Shown: piece by piece, positions 1 to 11,362 of the stretch
Position numbering within the stretch: position 1 is the first letter of the stretch
Layout: each line of letters starts with the position of its first letter
NCBI RefSeq assembly: GCF_010183535.1
Contig: NC_071332.1
Coordinates: 17,918,001-17,982,000 of the forward strand
Direction of reading: 5' to 3'
DNA: 64,000 bases
Origin: Caenorhabditis remanei
Taxonomy: Eukaryota; Nematoda; Chromadorea; Rhabditida; Rhabditidae
The notes under the pieces: generated by a model
What the model saw: the letters and a program-made list of their open reading frames with translations, nothing else
Database searches by the model: none
What the model was told of the DNA's origin: nothing
Made by a program: the position numbers and the translations under genes

Positions 1-258
1 TCTTTCCTTTTTTGATAAGAATCTGATAGTTTTTTGGTGCAGTTTATTTGAAAATAGCGAGAACGGTATGAACACGCAATTTGGCTGAGCGGCGACTCAG
101 TTGGCAGCCTAGTGTGCAAACGCGCTTTACTAGACTATAGGTATCGCGGGGAAATGAAAATACATTTAAATTCGTTTGAACCTGTTTAATTAGTTGAATT
201 TTGTTCTAATAATTGAACACATTTTTCAAAAACCGTTTCCAAGACCAAGACTAGATAA

Positions 259-397
259 TTGCTCGGCACTGTTTTTACAACTGCGCTCCATCAAAATGCC
301 CTTAAAAAATCTCTATTTTTCTCTAAGTCTCTCAATATCGCACACAATTTTCATCGGTTTCAGTAGAGCGCGGTTGCAAGAAGCGTGCCGTGCTAAT
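259..397. repeat. MITE copy 1 (GTGCCGAG/ACAACTGCGCTCC family)
   Basis: About 140 bp with imperfect inverted ends. One end reads GCTCGGCACTG followed by ACAACTGCGCTCC; the other is the inverse, GAGCGCGGTTGCAAGAAGCG then GTGCCGTGCTAAT. Four other copies occur at 47928-48063, 48807-48921, 52850-52990 and 58183-58324. No coding sequence. TTA/TAA-like flanks suggest a three-base target duplication. Confidence 0.75.
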
Positions 398-575
398 AAC
401 AACAAGAGAAGAAAAAGCAGTGATAAATTTTTGAAATTTTCCTTACTCAAACAACTCCGAAGCCGAATCTTTAACCACAATATGATCCCTCGAAAAAGAT
501 CCCCTATTAGTTTGGAAGTCAAGTTTAACTGCAAAGCCACGAGGAATGAGGAACTGAAAAATACAACTCATTTTG

Positions 576-761
576 TTAAAAATTCATCCAACAAACTGTA
601 ATTATGCATGTGTAATTAGCTGGGAACAAGGAAATTCCTCCAGCTGGAAATGCTCCATCGGTATTTGTAATATTCGCAGTTGGACATGTCAGATCAATTG
701 CAGCTTGACTTGAAGCAAAAAAGAAAAAGAAAATTGCAGACGCAAATAGAGAATTTTTCAT
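576..761 (-). CDS. Possible small secreted protein, first exon or short ORF
   Basis: From the methionine at 761 the minus strand reads a strong signal peptide (MKNSLFASAIFFFFFASSQA) followed by a short segment with two early cysteines, an NIT glycosylation site and TNTDGAFPAGG, ending at a stop at 576. This resembles the first exon of a nematode secreted cysteine-containing protein, but I do not recognise the family. No convincing continuation exon is visible before the repeat at 259-397, so the gene may be a fragment. The function is unknown. The signal-peptide reading is solid; the claim that it is a gene is tentative. Confidence 0.35.
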   Translation of the reverse strand: MKNSLFASAIFFFFFASSQAAIDLTCPTANITNTDGAFPAGGISLFPANYTCIITVCWMNF

Positions 762-1480
762 GGCGAGAGTAGTGTCAAGAATCAAAATGTTACTCACTCG
801 TCATGCTTTAAATGTGTTTCTCGGTTTTTAAGATAAGGGGTTTGTTTGCACTCCACTGATGTCAAAGTATACGCCATCGGCGGGTACAAACACATCATGG
901 TCACGTATACATACAGAACACGGATTCTGGGCGTTGAATCAGAAAGAAAGATGACTAATGAACATTGATAAGTGTGCTTTGTGTGGAATAGAGTGGAGTT
1001 CGTCTTTTTATCAGAATAAAACATGGTGTTTGTAAAAAAAAACAAATTTCACAATAAAATTTTTCTACAAATTTATTGTCGAAATAAAAAAGTTCCGACA
1101 TTTTTTCTCACGTCAGAATGCACACTCAGTAGCTAGAAATCTTCCCATATTTTGTACACAAGTAGTGTTTGGCATAACGGAATTCCCGTCAACCACAACA
1201 ATGAAACCGATCCGTTTTGAAAGCTTGTCTGAAACAAATCGCTGTGTGTACTCCAGTACATTCTACTTAAACTCACTTCCCAAAACATTCTAGGTTGGTC
1301 AAATCGCTTCCATTGATAACCAAATTTCCAAAAATTGTTTCCACACCTTTCATAGATTCCATATCAAAATTAGTGCCGATATCAATGCTTCCAAACAACT
1401 GAGTACACCCATTGGTAGGCTGTTTGCACAACTTATTGTCTTGCATTGGCTCACAATACTTTCCAAAAATGAAGTAGTTA

Positions 1481-1736
1481 CCGTAAAAACTGTATTAGAG
1501 CGACATGTCGCTCTATTTTTCAACCGCCTCTCAGAAAAATTTTGTGGTTTCAGAAACTCACTAAAGTTAAACGGAAAAAAACTTTTTAAAAAGTTATATT
1601 TGTTGATCTAGAGGTTGCTATTCACGCTTCTTCTAATCAAAACCAAGAAAATACTCTGGGTTAATCATATTCATGAATTCTGAGTATAGATTGGTGTCGT
1701 TCTATTAAAGTTGTCGCTCTAATACAGTTTTTACGG
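1481..1736. mobile_element. 256-bp MITE with CCGTAAAAACTGTATTAGAG termini, TA target
   Basis: Both ends carry the same roughly 24-bp inverted repeat beginning CCGTAAAAACTGTATTAGAG and are flanked by TA. The element lies inside the exon equivalent to 6019-6367 of the intact paralogue. There the sequence runs on without interruption (GAAGTAGTTGTCTG in reverse complement), so the empty site is visible. A 324-bp relative is at 12199-12522. No ORF. Confidence 0.85.
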
Positions 1737-2048
1737 TATCTTCAGTGTCTATACTCATAAAGCTATACATTTCATGAGTAGTAATGCAGAAAGAAGGGAG
1801 GTCAGATGAGATTGCGATACTAACTTTTATCGTTGGGTCGCTAGGGTTTGTCATGTTCTGGAAACCAGCACTTTAATAAATTTTCAATGGAGCGCACTTG
1901 CTCTAAAAACTCACTTTTATATTCGGCATATTAAACTTTTCCAGTTTGTTGTTCCCAGAAACAGTGAACCCTTTGCAATTGATAGTTCTCAAATTTAGCA
2001 AACCTACATAGCTCCAACATTTCATGGTTATCACCAAATAATATTGAT

Positions 2049-2281
2049 TTTCATTTGTTGGTTCCTCTTCCCAAAAACATACCTTATCCGGTTTTTTGTT
2101 CTTTCCTCGGCTCTCTCATCTCTAATTTTTCCTTTTTCTCCTTTTTTAACTTGTACTTTTATAGGTAAACCTAACCTTCCCTGATGATGGTCTGAGGACC
2201 GAAACGTCGGATTAAGCCATTTCTAAATTGTGCCATACATGAAAATAAAGGTCAACCTAAAGAGTAGTACTCTATTCATCC
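2049..2281. mobile_element. 233-bp insertion with 11-bp TSD and hammerhead-like motif
   Basis: The direct repeats TTATCACCAAA at 2038-2048 and 2282-2292 bracket the insertion, as expected for target-primed retrotransposition. On the plus strand, 2181-2205 reads CTGATGA, a GGTC/GACC stem and then GAAAC, which is the hammerhead ribozyme catalytic core layout known in Penelope-like retroelements. The remainder ends with an AATAAAGG-type tail. It is probably the 3' end of a retroelement; no reverse transcriptase is present. Confidence 0.6.
2181..2215 (+). ncRNA. Putative minimal hammerhead ribozyme motif
   Basis: CTGATGA at 2181-2187 is followed by GGTC-TGAG-GACC at 2189-2200 as a four-base-pair stem II, then GAAAC at 2201-2205 and GTC. 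One U separates the CUGAUGA box from stem II, which departs from the textbook core. Penelope-like elements carry type I hammerheads with very short stems. This assignment is by motif only; stems I and III are not convincingly formed. Confidence 0.4.
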
Positions 2282-2833
2282 TTATCACCAAACGTCCAAT
2301 TAATTTATTCATGTTTTAAAACAGAGAAGTTAATTGTTCTTCACTAAGATCACAATTTTCATTAATTCGGTGCAAACGGTGGAGCAAGTTTTGGGAAACT
2401 GCTCCATGGTCTTTGTGGTCAAGTTTAAAGAGGGAAAAATACATTTTGGGTCTAGAAATTATTGATTGAAAGCTGATTTATAAATAGGCTCACCACAATT
2501 TCTCTCACTGATATAGGTAGCAATATCTGCTACTGTTTGGGAAAGAAGAAAAAAGAAAATATAGAAATACATATTCTTTCATAGTGGGATGCATAAAAAC
2601 GTGTTGAACAAAGTGGACTGAAATAATATTTTCTAGAGAAACAGGTGCAATTTTCTATAGAGAAAGTTAAGTAAACTAATAGGTTTTCAGGCCGAATTCA
2701 GACCGAAACATGATTGACGAAGCGTGTATTAAAAATTCCATAATAACGAGAAAATTTTTCAAAACATTTAAAACGCCGAATAAAATTGGAATAAAATAAC
2801 GCAAGAAATAGTTGCATACTGAAAAGATCAATT

Positions 2834-4834
2834 TTACCGAAGTGAAATTTCTAAAACTTTCTCACTGACCAAATTTTCCGGCGGCGCAGAAAAATTTTCA
2901 GACATACCGGCGCTAGTGCTCTGGTTTAGCTCCACTCGTTCTCCTGAAAAAAGACAACACTTCTTGTCGTGGACAAGCAAAACAGCTAAGTGCATACCGT
3001 AAATCGACGCATTCAAGCAGAATGTAAAACTACAGTAATATGTAATCAGTGTCGATTTACGCCGTAAATCGCCAACCCCACTTTACCAATACAGTAACCC
3101 ACCACAATCCCCTCCAATATAATTAAAGTGAGTTCTGTTCAGAAGATACACGTAGAACACATCTGTGAATCCACATACTCCACCGGTTTTGTTGAAAATT
3201 CCAGGAAGATTGTCCTGGAATAACACGTCTCGGTTGTAACGAGTTATCACGTTCTGAAAAGTTTCTCTTTTTGTTTTTCTGGGGCCTTAGGCTCTCACCA
3301 TCAAAGGAATCTTCACCTCTTTTAGATTTGGGTTTGAAAAAATTTGTATAACGGGGTTGGGGCCTGCAAAGTTATTATTTTTAACATTGAATTACGATTT
3401 GTCGACCAATCAAACCAACCAAAATATGCAACACGAAACAAGTTTGCCAGATAATTCATAGTTTCCAATTTGGTATTTCGTATTATCAGACACCCAAATA
3501 GATACCAGAAATTGTCCAACTTCACTACATCCCTTTCATCCCCTTCCTCGATTATCAAGTCTCCCAGAATGAAGTTACAATTATTCGGTAGTTTTTTCAT
3601 TGATTCGAATCGACAAAATGGGGTGTCATAGAGCAGTTTTCCGGTTTCATTGCAAAGTTTTGCATGAATATTGAGAAAAGAGATGTCGTGACGGAAGAAG
3701 AAATCCACTAATTCAGCGGGAGTCAGACAGAATTCTGGGTGCAAATTCTCGATATTGAACCAAAAATTAGTATTGGGACTTTTGTTGGTGCCAATGTTCT
3801 GAAAACGATATGTATCAACTGCTCTAGAATCAGACTAACTTACACTAATATTTGGAAATCCAAGTCTTGTCATTTCTGGGTTATTTTTAAGATTGAATAC
3901 AACACTAGTTGTATTCGGGAATTCAAAGAAGCTAACTGACTTCAAGAATGATAAATTCTGAAATCTCGTGTTTTGAATATCAATAATTCCAGTGATTTCA
4001 GTCACAGTTGACAGGTAGGTGGTGTCATTTACATCTTTGAGCTGGAGTCCTTGGGTAAAAGTCGTTTCTGCGATATTAAGTAATAAATTTTCAGTGATGT
4101 TGCTGTTGTCAGTGGGGAAATCTGTTGTTGTTATATTATCGAAATCTGTTGTTGTTGTTGTATTATCAACTTCCAGACCACCACAATTATTTAAATTCCC
4201 AACTACTTTCACGTCTGTGTCAGAAATAAGATACGGAAAATCACACATCATTCCTGCATTCAACTTTGGATTATTCTTCACTTCAAATCGACAATTCTGA
4301 TCTTCATCTTCACTTCCCGAAATAAAAATTGCTGGTAACTTGAATCCTGACTTTAGGTTGCGATTGTTTTTTATATAGACACCGTCTGAAAATGTTCTAA
4401 AAATTTTGAAAAATTTTATGAACTCACATGTCTCACAAGCAATACTAAACTCGTATTCTTTTGGCCTCGTCAGAAAACGTAAATCCGTCAAATTCGAATT
4501 CTGAATTCTGAACCCTCCGACAAGCACACCCATCTTCTTGAAATATTTCTTGATCTGACTAGAGGTCAAGTCAGTTTTTTTATTGATTACAATTATCGCA
4601 AAAACTATTTCGCATTTAGGGAATAATTTGATGGTTTCAGATGTTAGGACGGTCTGATTGAATACACATTTTGGGTCTAAATTGATAAGAAATTTGTAGT
4701 AACCGAAAAATGAATTTACCGTAATCATAACTATCCAGAACATACTGCAAGTCTGCATAAAATTTTTTGGGACATGAATGGGCAGTTAATTGTAAGAAAA
4801 TTAAAAATAATACAATGTGATCTCTAGTTCTCAT
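2834..4834 (-). CDS. Receptor L-domain (irld-like) secreted protein, intact
   Basis: Seven exons: 4834-4720, 4676-4428, 4385-3844, 3798-3420, 3363-3299, 3253-3103 and 2943-2834. They join in frame to about 536 aa. Residues 1-20 form a signal peptide (MRTRDHIVLFLIFLQLTAHS). Two L-domain-like halves follow. The first has DPKC, a NKKTDLTSSQIKKYF segment and the strand repeats VLVGGFRIQNSNLTDLRF; the second runs from NLHPEFCLTPAEL through CRFESMKKLPNNC to YLFGCLIIRNTKLE. The family is related to insulin/EGF receptor L domains; the ligand is unknown. The C terminus (SEKVLEISLR) has no membrane anchor, so it is probably secreted. Unlike its paralogue at 47490-50176 it lacks one intron, and a Thr/Asp-rich stretch (DNTTTTTDF) lies at that point. 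The start is chosen by the signal peptide. Confidence 0.85.
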
Positions 4835-5398
4835 TCAAAATTTTCAGAGAAATAGAAAATTAAGATTAAACGAGGCATTGGATATACATATAATATGAAA
4901 GTAGTAATTAGGTGTGCTGTGCACATGATATATTCTTGATTGCATGTTTAAAGGTTTTTAGAGTTCGACAAATCGAAAAGTGATGTGTGCGCTTTCAAAC
5001 TAGAGATTTATATGGGTTCCTAATAGTAAGTTGGATTCTGAAAACGAAAATTAAATAACCCATTCGAAGAAAATTGTTTCTAGTCATCACTGAAAACAAA
5101 TTTTGGCGTTGTTTTCAGAGAAAATGTCATCAAAAACCACAATATTCAAAAGTTTTCTGAACATTTTACACGGAAGTCGAAAACCGGAAGTAAAATTTTT
5201 CAAACGGAAGTCGGAAGAAGGAATTTCGCGCAGCTCTGCTGTGATGATTGAAATTTTCATAATAGTATCCTCAATATTCTTATTTCATGCACTTGAAATT
5301 CTACAACTTAGCAATTTTTCTTAATATTTTTTTCACCTGTTCCTATAAAATTTTTTACTTCGATCTACTTTGTTCAACACGTTTTCATTTATCCCGCT

Positions 5399-6779
5399 AT
5401 GAAAGAATATGTATTTCTTTCTTTCACCTTTTTTCTGCTTAATCGAACAGTAGCAGATATTAATACCTTTTTCAATGAAAGAAATTGTTGTGAGCCTATT
5501 CCTTTCTGTGCATAAACCAACTTTCTGCAAATTTCAGACCCAAAATGCACATTCCCCTCTCAAAACCTGACCACAAAGACCATGGAGCTGTTTCCCAAGA
5601 CTTGCTCCACCGTTTGCTCTGACTTATTGATTAATGAAAATTGTGATCTCAGTGAAGATCAAATGATTTCTCTATTTTCAAACATAAAGAAACTGATAGG
5701 AAGTTTGACAATAATTCGTACTAATTATACAAGTGGAAACTTTCTAGCCAGCTTGGAATCGATTGAGTGTGGTAGGGGTCGAAATGTAAGTACGCTCTAC
5801 TGAACATGTTTTTCAGGCAATGATTCTGAAATTACGTTTGTCGATAACAATGAGATGTTGGAGCTCGGTTTGTTAAATTTGAGCACTATTAATTGCAAAG
5901 GGTTCACTGTTTCTGGGAACAGCAAACTGGAAAAATTGAATATGCCGAATATAAAAGTCAGTTCTTCTTGTAGAGCAAATGCGCTCTATTGGCAATTAAT
6001 TAAATAGCAAGTTTCCAGAATATGACCAAGCCTAGCGACCCAATTAAAAAAGTTGATATCTCAATCTCATCTGATTTTCCATCTTTCTGTATTTCTACTC
6101 AAGAAATGTATAATTTTATGAGTATAGACACAGCAGACAACTACTTCATTTTTGGAAAGTATTGTGAGCCAATCTTAGACAATCAGATGTGCAAAGAGCT
6201 TACCAATGGGTGTACTCAATTGTTTGGAAATATTGAAATCGCCACTGACTTTGATTTGGAATCTATGAAAACTGTGGAGACAATTTTTGGAAATTTGGTA
6301 ATCAATGGAAGCGATTTGACAGACTTGGAATGTTTTGAGAGCTTGAAGTACGTGGCGGAGTTGGGAAGTGAGTTTCAGTAGAAAGTGCTGAAAATAGGCA
6401 CATCTTTTTCAGACAAACCAGCCATCACAATCGAAGGAAACAAGAAATTGATAAATTTCACTTTTCCAAAACTTCGAAGAATCCATTCTGATGCAAGTGA
6501 GATAATGAGTTTTAAAATGAACCCCTTCACATTTGTGAATTTCACTTTATGTTTCGAAATCAGAAAATCCCTGGATTTACGAGGTCTCGCCCCGACTTTT
6601 GATGGGTTTAGTTGTGGTAGGCATACATGTTTATCTGATAATGAAATAAGGTTTTTCCAGAGTATCACGAAATAGAAGCAAATTCAATAAGGGCAAGGGA
6701 AATGGAAATGAAAGTGAAGAATTCTGCAAGCGGTTGGTCTTTCTTTATAATGGTATTTTCTGCAATTTTTCTGGTCTGA
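5399..6779 (+). CDS. Receptor L-domain (irld-like) protein, probably membrane- or GPI-anchored
   Basis: Six exons: 5399-5489, 5538-5771, 5817-5956, 6019-6367, 6413-6616 and 6661-6779, giving about 378 aa in frame. The signal peptide is MKEYVFLSFTFFLLNRTVA. The first L-domain-like half has the CxPKC start, TVCSDLLINENCDLSEDQ and LIGSLTI repeats. The second half has FCISTQEMYNF, a CEP...C...NGCTQLFGNIEI cysteine pattern and ETIFGNLVINGSDLTDL. The last exon ends in a hydrophobic tail (WSFFIMVFSAIFLV) directly before the stop, as in a GPI-anchor signal or a single membrane pass. An AATAAA lies just downstream. A degraded inverted copy lies at 1285-2582. The ligand and role are unknown. Confidence 0.85.
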
Positions 6780-7711
6780 AATTGATTTAAAATAAAATTT
6801 TCATGTTGTTTATACATTATTTCAAAAATGACAAGGATTCATTTCTCAAACTTTTTTCATTTTTGTCTAAAAAAAGTTGTGGTATTTTAGTTTTTTTTTT
6901 CACATAGAAACGGTTTTTCGTGAATTTATTAAGAAATTGTGCGAGATGTTTCTTGTGTTGACAATTAAAACATTATTTTATCGTGTGATAACTAATTTTC
7001 ATTTCAACATTTCTTGGCTCCCAATTCTTTTGGCTTTGAAATGTCTCTGTTCCATAAAAGTCACATTTGCAAAACGTTCGGTTGCTCTATCCTCAAATTA
7101 CCTTGACACGGATTTACAGGCTCAGCAGCTGTGATACAAACGCGCTCCATTGGACTATTCAAAACTTCTCAAAAAGTGATTGAACGATTATGCTGCGAAT
7201 TGACTACGGAATTCCGCATTCCGCTTAGAGGATATCAGATTGAAAAGTTTGGTCGCCTACTGGAATTTACTGATATTTTTAAGGTTTTTTGCACCAAAGA
7301 TATCAGTTTTTACCAAAAATCGAAATATCAGACAAATCAAACCATTCAGTCGATTTTTACAACAGAATAAGACCAAAATAATAGTTTTCTAAAAAATGAC
7401 ATTTCATTCGGCCTTCCGCCTTTAGGCATTCCGCCCAACTCTGGTCCCGAAGTCATTCAGAAAAAACCAATTCTCACCTACTCAAAGTATGAAATCATTT
7501 CCATTTTCAAAAGTTTTTGATTTCTTGAACTATTAGTCAATGTTTTTGGTTTGGTACTTGGTACTCCAACGACTATGTTGTCAAGATCGAAGAAAAATTT
7601 TCTTTCAAATATGTAATTACCTTTGAATTTTCAAGATTACATGCTTTCCTCTGTCACTCGATTTCACCCGATTTCAAAAAATCATTACTTCTCAAACTTT
7701 TTACTTTAAAA

Positions 7712-10700
7712 ATGAGGAGAATCATCTTATTTCTCCTTCTGGTTACTGTAATTTCCAGTCAAAAATATGATAAGAAGTATAAAGCGTACTTTAAGAAGAT
7801 GAAGTGTGGTGAGGCGTCTTCAGTCTAACGGTTTCTTCAAAATAGAAATTTTAGACCCAAAATGTATATACCCGGAGCAAAATATCACCAAAATAACCAT
7901 GAAATTATTCCCAACGGAGTGTGAAACCGTCTGTGCTGATCTACGAATCAATCAATTTTGTGATCTATCGGAAGATCAACTAGCCTCGACATTTAAGAAC
8001 ATGAAGCATCTGATCGGTAGTTTGGCAGTTGGAAATCAAGAAATTACCAGCGCCAAATTTCTAGCCGGTCTGGAATCAATCGATTGTTGTAAGTAAAGTC
8101 TCACTTAAATTTTTTCTACAAAATAAATTTTCAGTGGAGAAAATTCAATTTCTGTTCAATTTCGAGATGAAGTCTCTGAGCATGACGAATTTGAGCTCGG
8201 TGAACTGCTCAGAATGGGAGATCACAAGGAATTATGTGTCGTTGGAGAGATTGGGTTTGCCAAATTTGAAGGTAAGTGGAGTCAAATTTGAAATTTCGAA
8301 AATTCTTCAAAGAATTTTTTGAAGATTTTTCGAAAAAAATCCGGGTTTTTTGGAAGTTTCTAGAGGATTTCGGGATAAACCTGGAAACAACGATTTTGCT
8401 TAAGGTATATAGTTTCTGGTTCCGGAGCAAATTTGTGTTCTCGAACACGTTTTGCATTTGTTTTTCAATAAAAATGTTTGGTCCCACCACGAAAACTTTA
8501 TCTTCAATCATTTTTTTGATTTTGAGTAATTTCACAAGATTCAGAAATTTAATTACCCAAGTTTGAGGTAACTCGGGCTTGGGTGGTTAGTTTTGACCCC
8601 GGTTTTTTTCCCTCGGGAAGAAAAGTCGTTAGGATGATCAAAACCTCAAGTTGTAAGCCTAGGGGATAAAGAGGATATAAGCATTCCTTTCTTTTTCTCC
8701 ACTGAGAGGCTTACAACGAAGTGGGGACCTTTGCACTCTCCAAATTTTAAGGCTTCCTGATAGCCGGTAATATCAGATGCTCAACCTGCCACGATCTGAT
8801 CTGGCATAGTGTTTGGAAGGTCTCTGTCTCTCGATCTGAAAGAGAGCTCTGGCCGGAAGAACACACGAGTGGCAGGTCGAATGCCGACCGGTGCTGGAGG
8901 GGTCAAACCCGAAGGTAAGGTCGTAGGCCGTGAGGCTCCTGGCGGGGAACTCCGTCATAGTCAGTGGTGTGCCAACACCCGACGGCTATGACAAAGTTGG
9001 AGGAATCCTGTGGTGTTAAATTTTCGGGAGGGCGAAGGTTAAGTCGGAACCTGAGTCCACTGCGTGCAGCTATACCTAACCAATAGTGATGCCGGTGGAA
9101 TCAACTCGGGTGATGATGTTCCCTGAGCTCGACCTTCTGCACAAACCCACCGTCTGATAAAAAAGACAGACGAGAGACCTATCAAAATCTCTCGTCGCAG
9201 CTAGCGGACCTACCGTGAGGTAGACCCCCGCCGCTGTAAGCAGGCTCGCCATCGTCGTGTTCTTCTTACCCTCTGGGAAGTTTTTGGTCCTTGAGACAGT
9301 ATTGCTCCCAGAGGTATGTTAAACCCCGGATTTTCTTCATTAACTAAAGGTTAACTCCTTTGGGAAGAAAAGTCGTTAGGTGGATCAAAACCCCAAGTTT
9401 GTATGTCTGGAAAAAAGAGGATATAAACATTCCTGCTTTTTCTCCATAAAAGGGCTACAACAAAGTGGGGACCTTTGTATCGCCAATCTTTTTAAGGCTT
9501 CCTGATAGCCGGTAATATCAGATGCTCAACCTGCCACGATCTGATCTGGCATAGTGTTTGGAAGGTCTCTGTCTCTCGATCTGAAAGAGAGCTCTGGCTG
9601 GAAGAACACACGAGTGGCAGGTTGAATGCCGACCGGTGCTGGAGGGGTCAAACCCGAAGGTAAGGTCGTAGGCCGTGAGGCTCCTGGCGGGGAACTCCGT
9701 CATAGTCAGTGGTGTGCCAACACCCGACGGCTATGACAAAGTTGGAGGAATCCTGTGGTGTTAAAATTTCGGGAGGGCGAAGGTTAAGTCGGAACCTGAG
9801 TCCACTGCGTGCAGCTATACCTAACCAATAGTGATGCCGGTGGAATCAACTCGGGTGATGATGTTCCCTGAGCTCGACCCTCTGCACAAACCCACCGTCT
9901 GATAAAAAAGACAGACGAGAGACCTATCAAAATCTCTCGTCGCAGCTAGCGGACCTACCGTGAGGTAGACCCCCGCCGCTGTAAGCAGGCTCGCCATAGA
10001 CCGTTCAGAACGAGAGAACGCTATATTCTGAGCAATTTGGGTCTCGACACAAATTACGGCTGGGTTAAAAACATAATTATGTTCCGGAACCTTAAACTAG
10101 ATATTCTTAGGCGGATTAATTGTTTCCAGATTAAGAAAAATCGGAAAAAAATCTTCTAGAAACTTCCAGAAATATCCAAAAATTCTTCGAAATTTTTTTT
10201 TGAAAAGCTCGTAAAATTTCGAAGAATATTCGAGAAATCTGTGAAATATTTCTCATTTCTAATAATTTTCGAGTCTCGAGTCTCCAGAATACCCAGCTCC
10301 TTTTCCAGAACATCGCTCACCCGGACGGAGGCCAATTCAAATTTTTCATTATACCAGATCACCCAGATTTTTGCGTAACCACTGAAGAAATGCTCAACTG
10401 GATAAAACTAGATGCTGTCAATTTAGACGAATTCTATTGCCCGGTTTGTGAGCCAAAGTTCACTGAGCAAGTATGCGAAAAGCCAGCGAAAGGATGCACT
10501 CAAATCTATGGTGACGTGCAAATCGGACCTGATTCTGACCCGGAAACTATGAAATTAGTGGAGATTATATTCGGGAATCTGGTGATTAAGGGAACTGAAT
10601 TGAGTGATTTATCATTTCTGGAGAGTTTGGAGTACGTGGTACAACGGACAAATAAGCCACCATTGATTTCAATTGAGAACAACAAAAATCTGGTTGACGT

Positions 10701-11111
10701 CACTTTTCCGAAATTCAGAAGAGTTCGATCGGAAGATATTGTATTGCTACACTTCAATCACAATAATGACATTCTTTTGACAAACTCCAGTCAATGTTAT
10801 AAAGTCAGAGAGGCTATCGGTTTAACCCTTCGAGCACCAACTTTTGATAACCAAACTTGCGGTTAGGATGCTCGATTAAAAAAAACTTAAAAATTTGAAT
10901 TTCAGAAGCCATCGCTCTCAACCCAAAAGTTCTTGAGGAAACATCAACCGTCGCTGCAAATCGTTCGGAGTTTCCAGTGGTTTATCTAACGACTTCTGCA
11001 CCGCCAGCAGCTTTTGAGACTACCGTAGTTCCAGTGACAACAGAGAAAAACATTTCAGGGGTTAAGGGTTCATCTGTTTGTTTTGTAATCTTGCTGTCAT
11101 TGATTTTTTGA
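7712..11111 (+). CDS. Receptor L-domain (irld-like) protein with a 2-kb repeat-filled intron
   Basis: Five exons: 7712-7808, 7855-8088, 8135-8271, 10309-10861 and 10906-11111, giving about 408 aa in frame. The signal peptide is MRRIILFLLLVTVISS. The family features are DPKC, TVCADLRINQFCDLSEDQ, LIGSLAV, a second half with HPDFCVTTEEML, a CPVCEPKF...C...GCTQIYGDVQI pattern and EIIFGNLVIKGTELSDL. After the second L-like domain come a Thr/Pro-rich stalk and a hydrophobic C terminus (SVCFVILLSLIF), suggesting a tethered extracellular receptor. The acceptor for exon 4 (TTTTCCAG before 10309) was chosen because it restores the exon seen in the neighbour at 6019. Intron 3 (8272-10308) contains two copies of a GC-rich element. 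Confidence 0.85.
8611..9998 (+). repeat. Two tandem GC-rich repeat units inside an irld intron
   Basis: Two units, each about 640 bp. Their 503-bp cores (8749-9251 and 9494-9996) differ at only about four positions by eye, whereas the 5' flanks (GGGAAGAAAAGTCGTTAGG onward) are clearly more diverged. The core is GC-rich in an AT-rich window and can form several hairpins: CGTCTG/CAGACG near 9151, and AGCGG/CCGCT around CTACC-GTGA-GGTAG near 9202-9235, which has a GNRA tetraloop. It may be the 5' UTR of a non-LTR element or a structured RNA gene; I do not recognise it. Identical short antisense ORFs occur in each copy. Confidence 0.7.
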
Positions 11112-11362
11112 TTTTTTAAATGAATAAATGATAGCAGTTAAGATATCTGGACAAAATTATTCAAATTCAACGAAAATATGCAAATTTTTGAGATCTCAGT
11201 TAGTTCCTCCTCCCTTGAATCTTGATATTCACAATGGAAGGTTTTCAAAAAAGATTCGCAAGGAACACGTCATACTAATTTCTACGTGACCTAATTACAA
11301 AAATGAACACACGTTTGAACTGTTCTCATCACGGCGTGTCTTTCTAAGGACTGAAAATTCCA

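Larger units (their letters stand above)
1285..2582 (-). pseudogene. Degraded receptor-L-domain (irld-like) gene
   Basis: This is a decayed inverted copy of the plus-strand gene at 5399-6779. It keeps the same start (MKEYVFL), the DPKC motif after the first intron, and the block ending ETIFGNLVINGSDLT. It is dead for several reasons. Exon 1 has small indels. Exon 2 has a deletion before NENCDLSE and an in-frame TAA where the intact copy has TCA. The end of exon 2 and intron 2 are missing. A 233-bp insertion sits at 2049-2281 and a 256-bp MITE at 1481-1736. Homology fades near 1285, so the C-terminal exons are absent. The parent family is nematode extracellular L-domain proteins related to insulin/EGF receptor ligand-binding domains. 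Confidence 0.85.

Noticed and set aside
6877..7370. Two adjacent ORFs between irld genes
   Set aside because: AT-rich, no family match by eye, and no splice relation to the irld genes on either side.
8773..8958. Minus-strand ORF duplicated at 9518-9703
   Set aside because: Part of the tandem GC-rich unit; no start context, signal or domain. Identity follows from the 503-bp core repeat.
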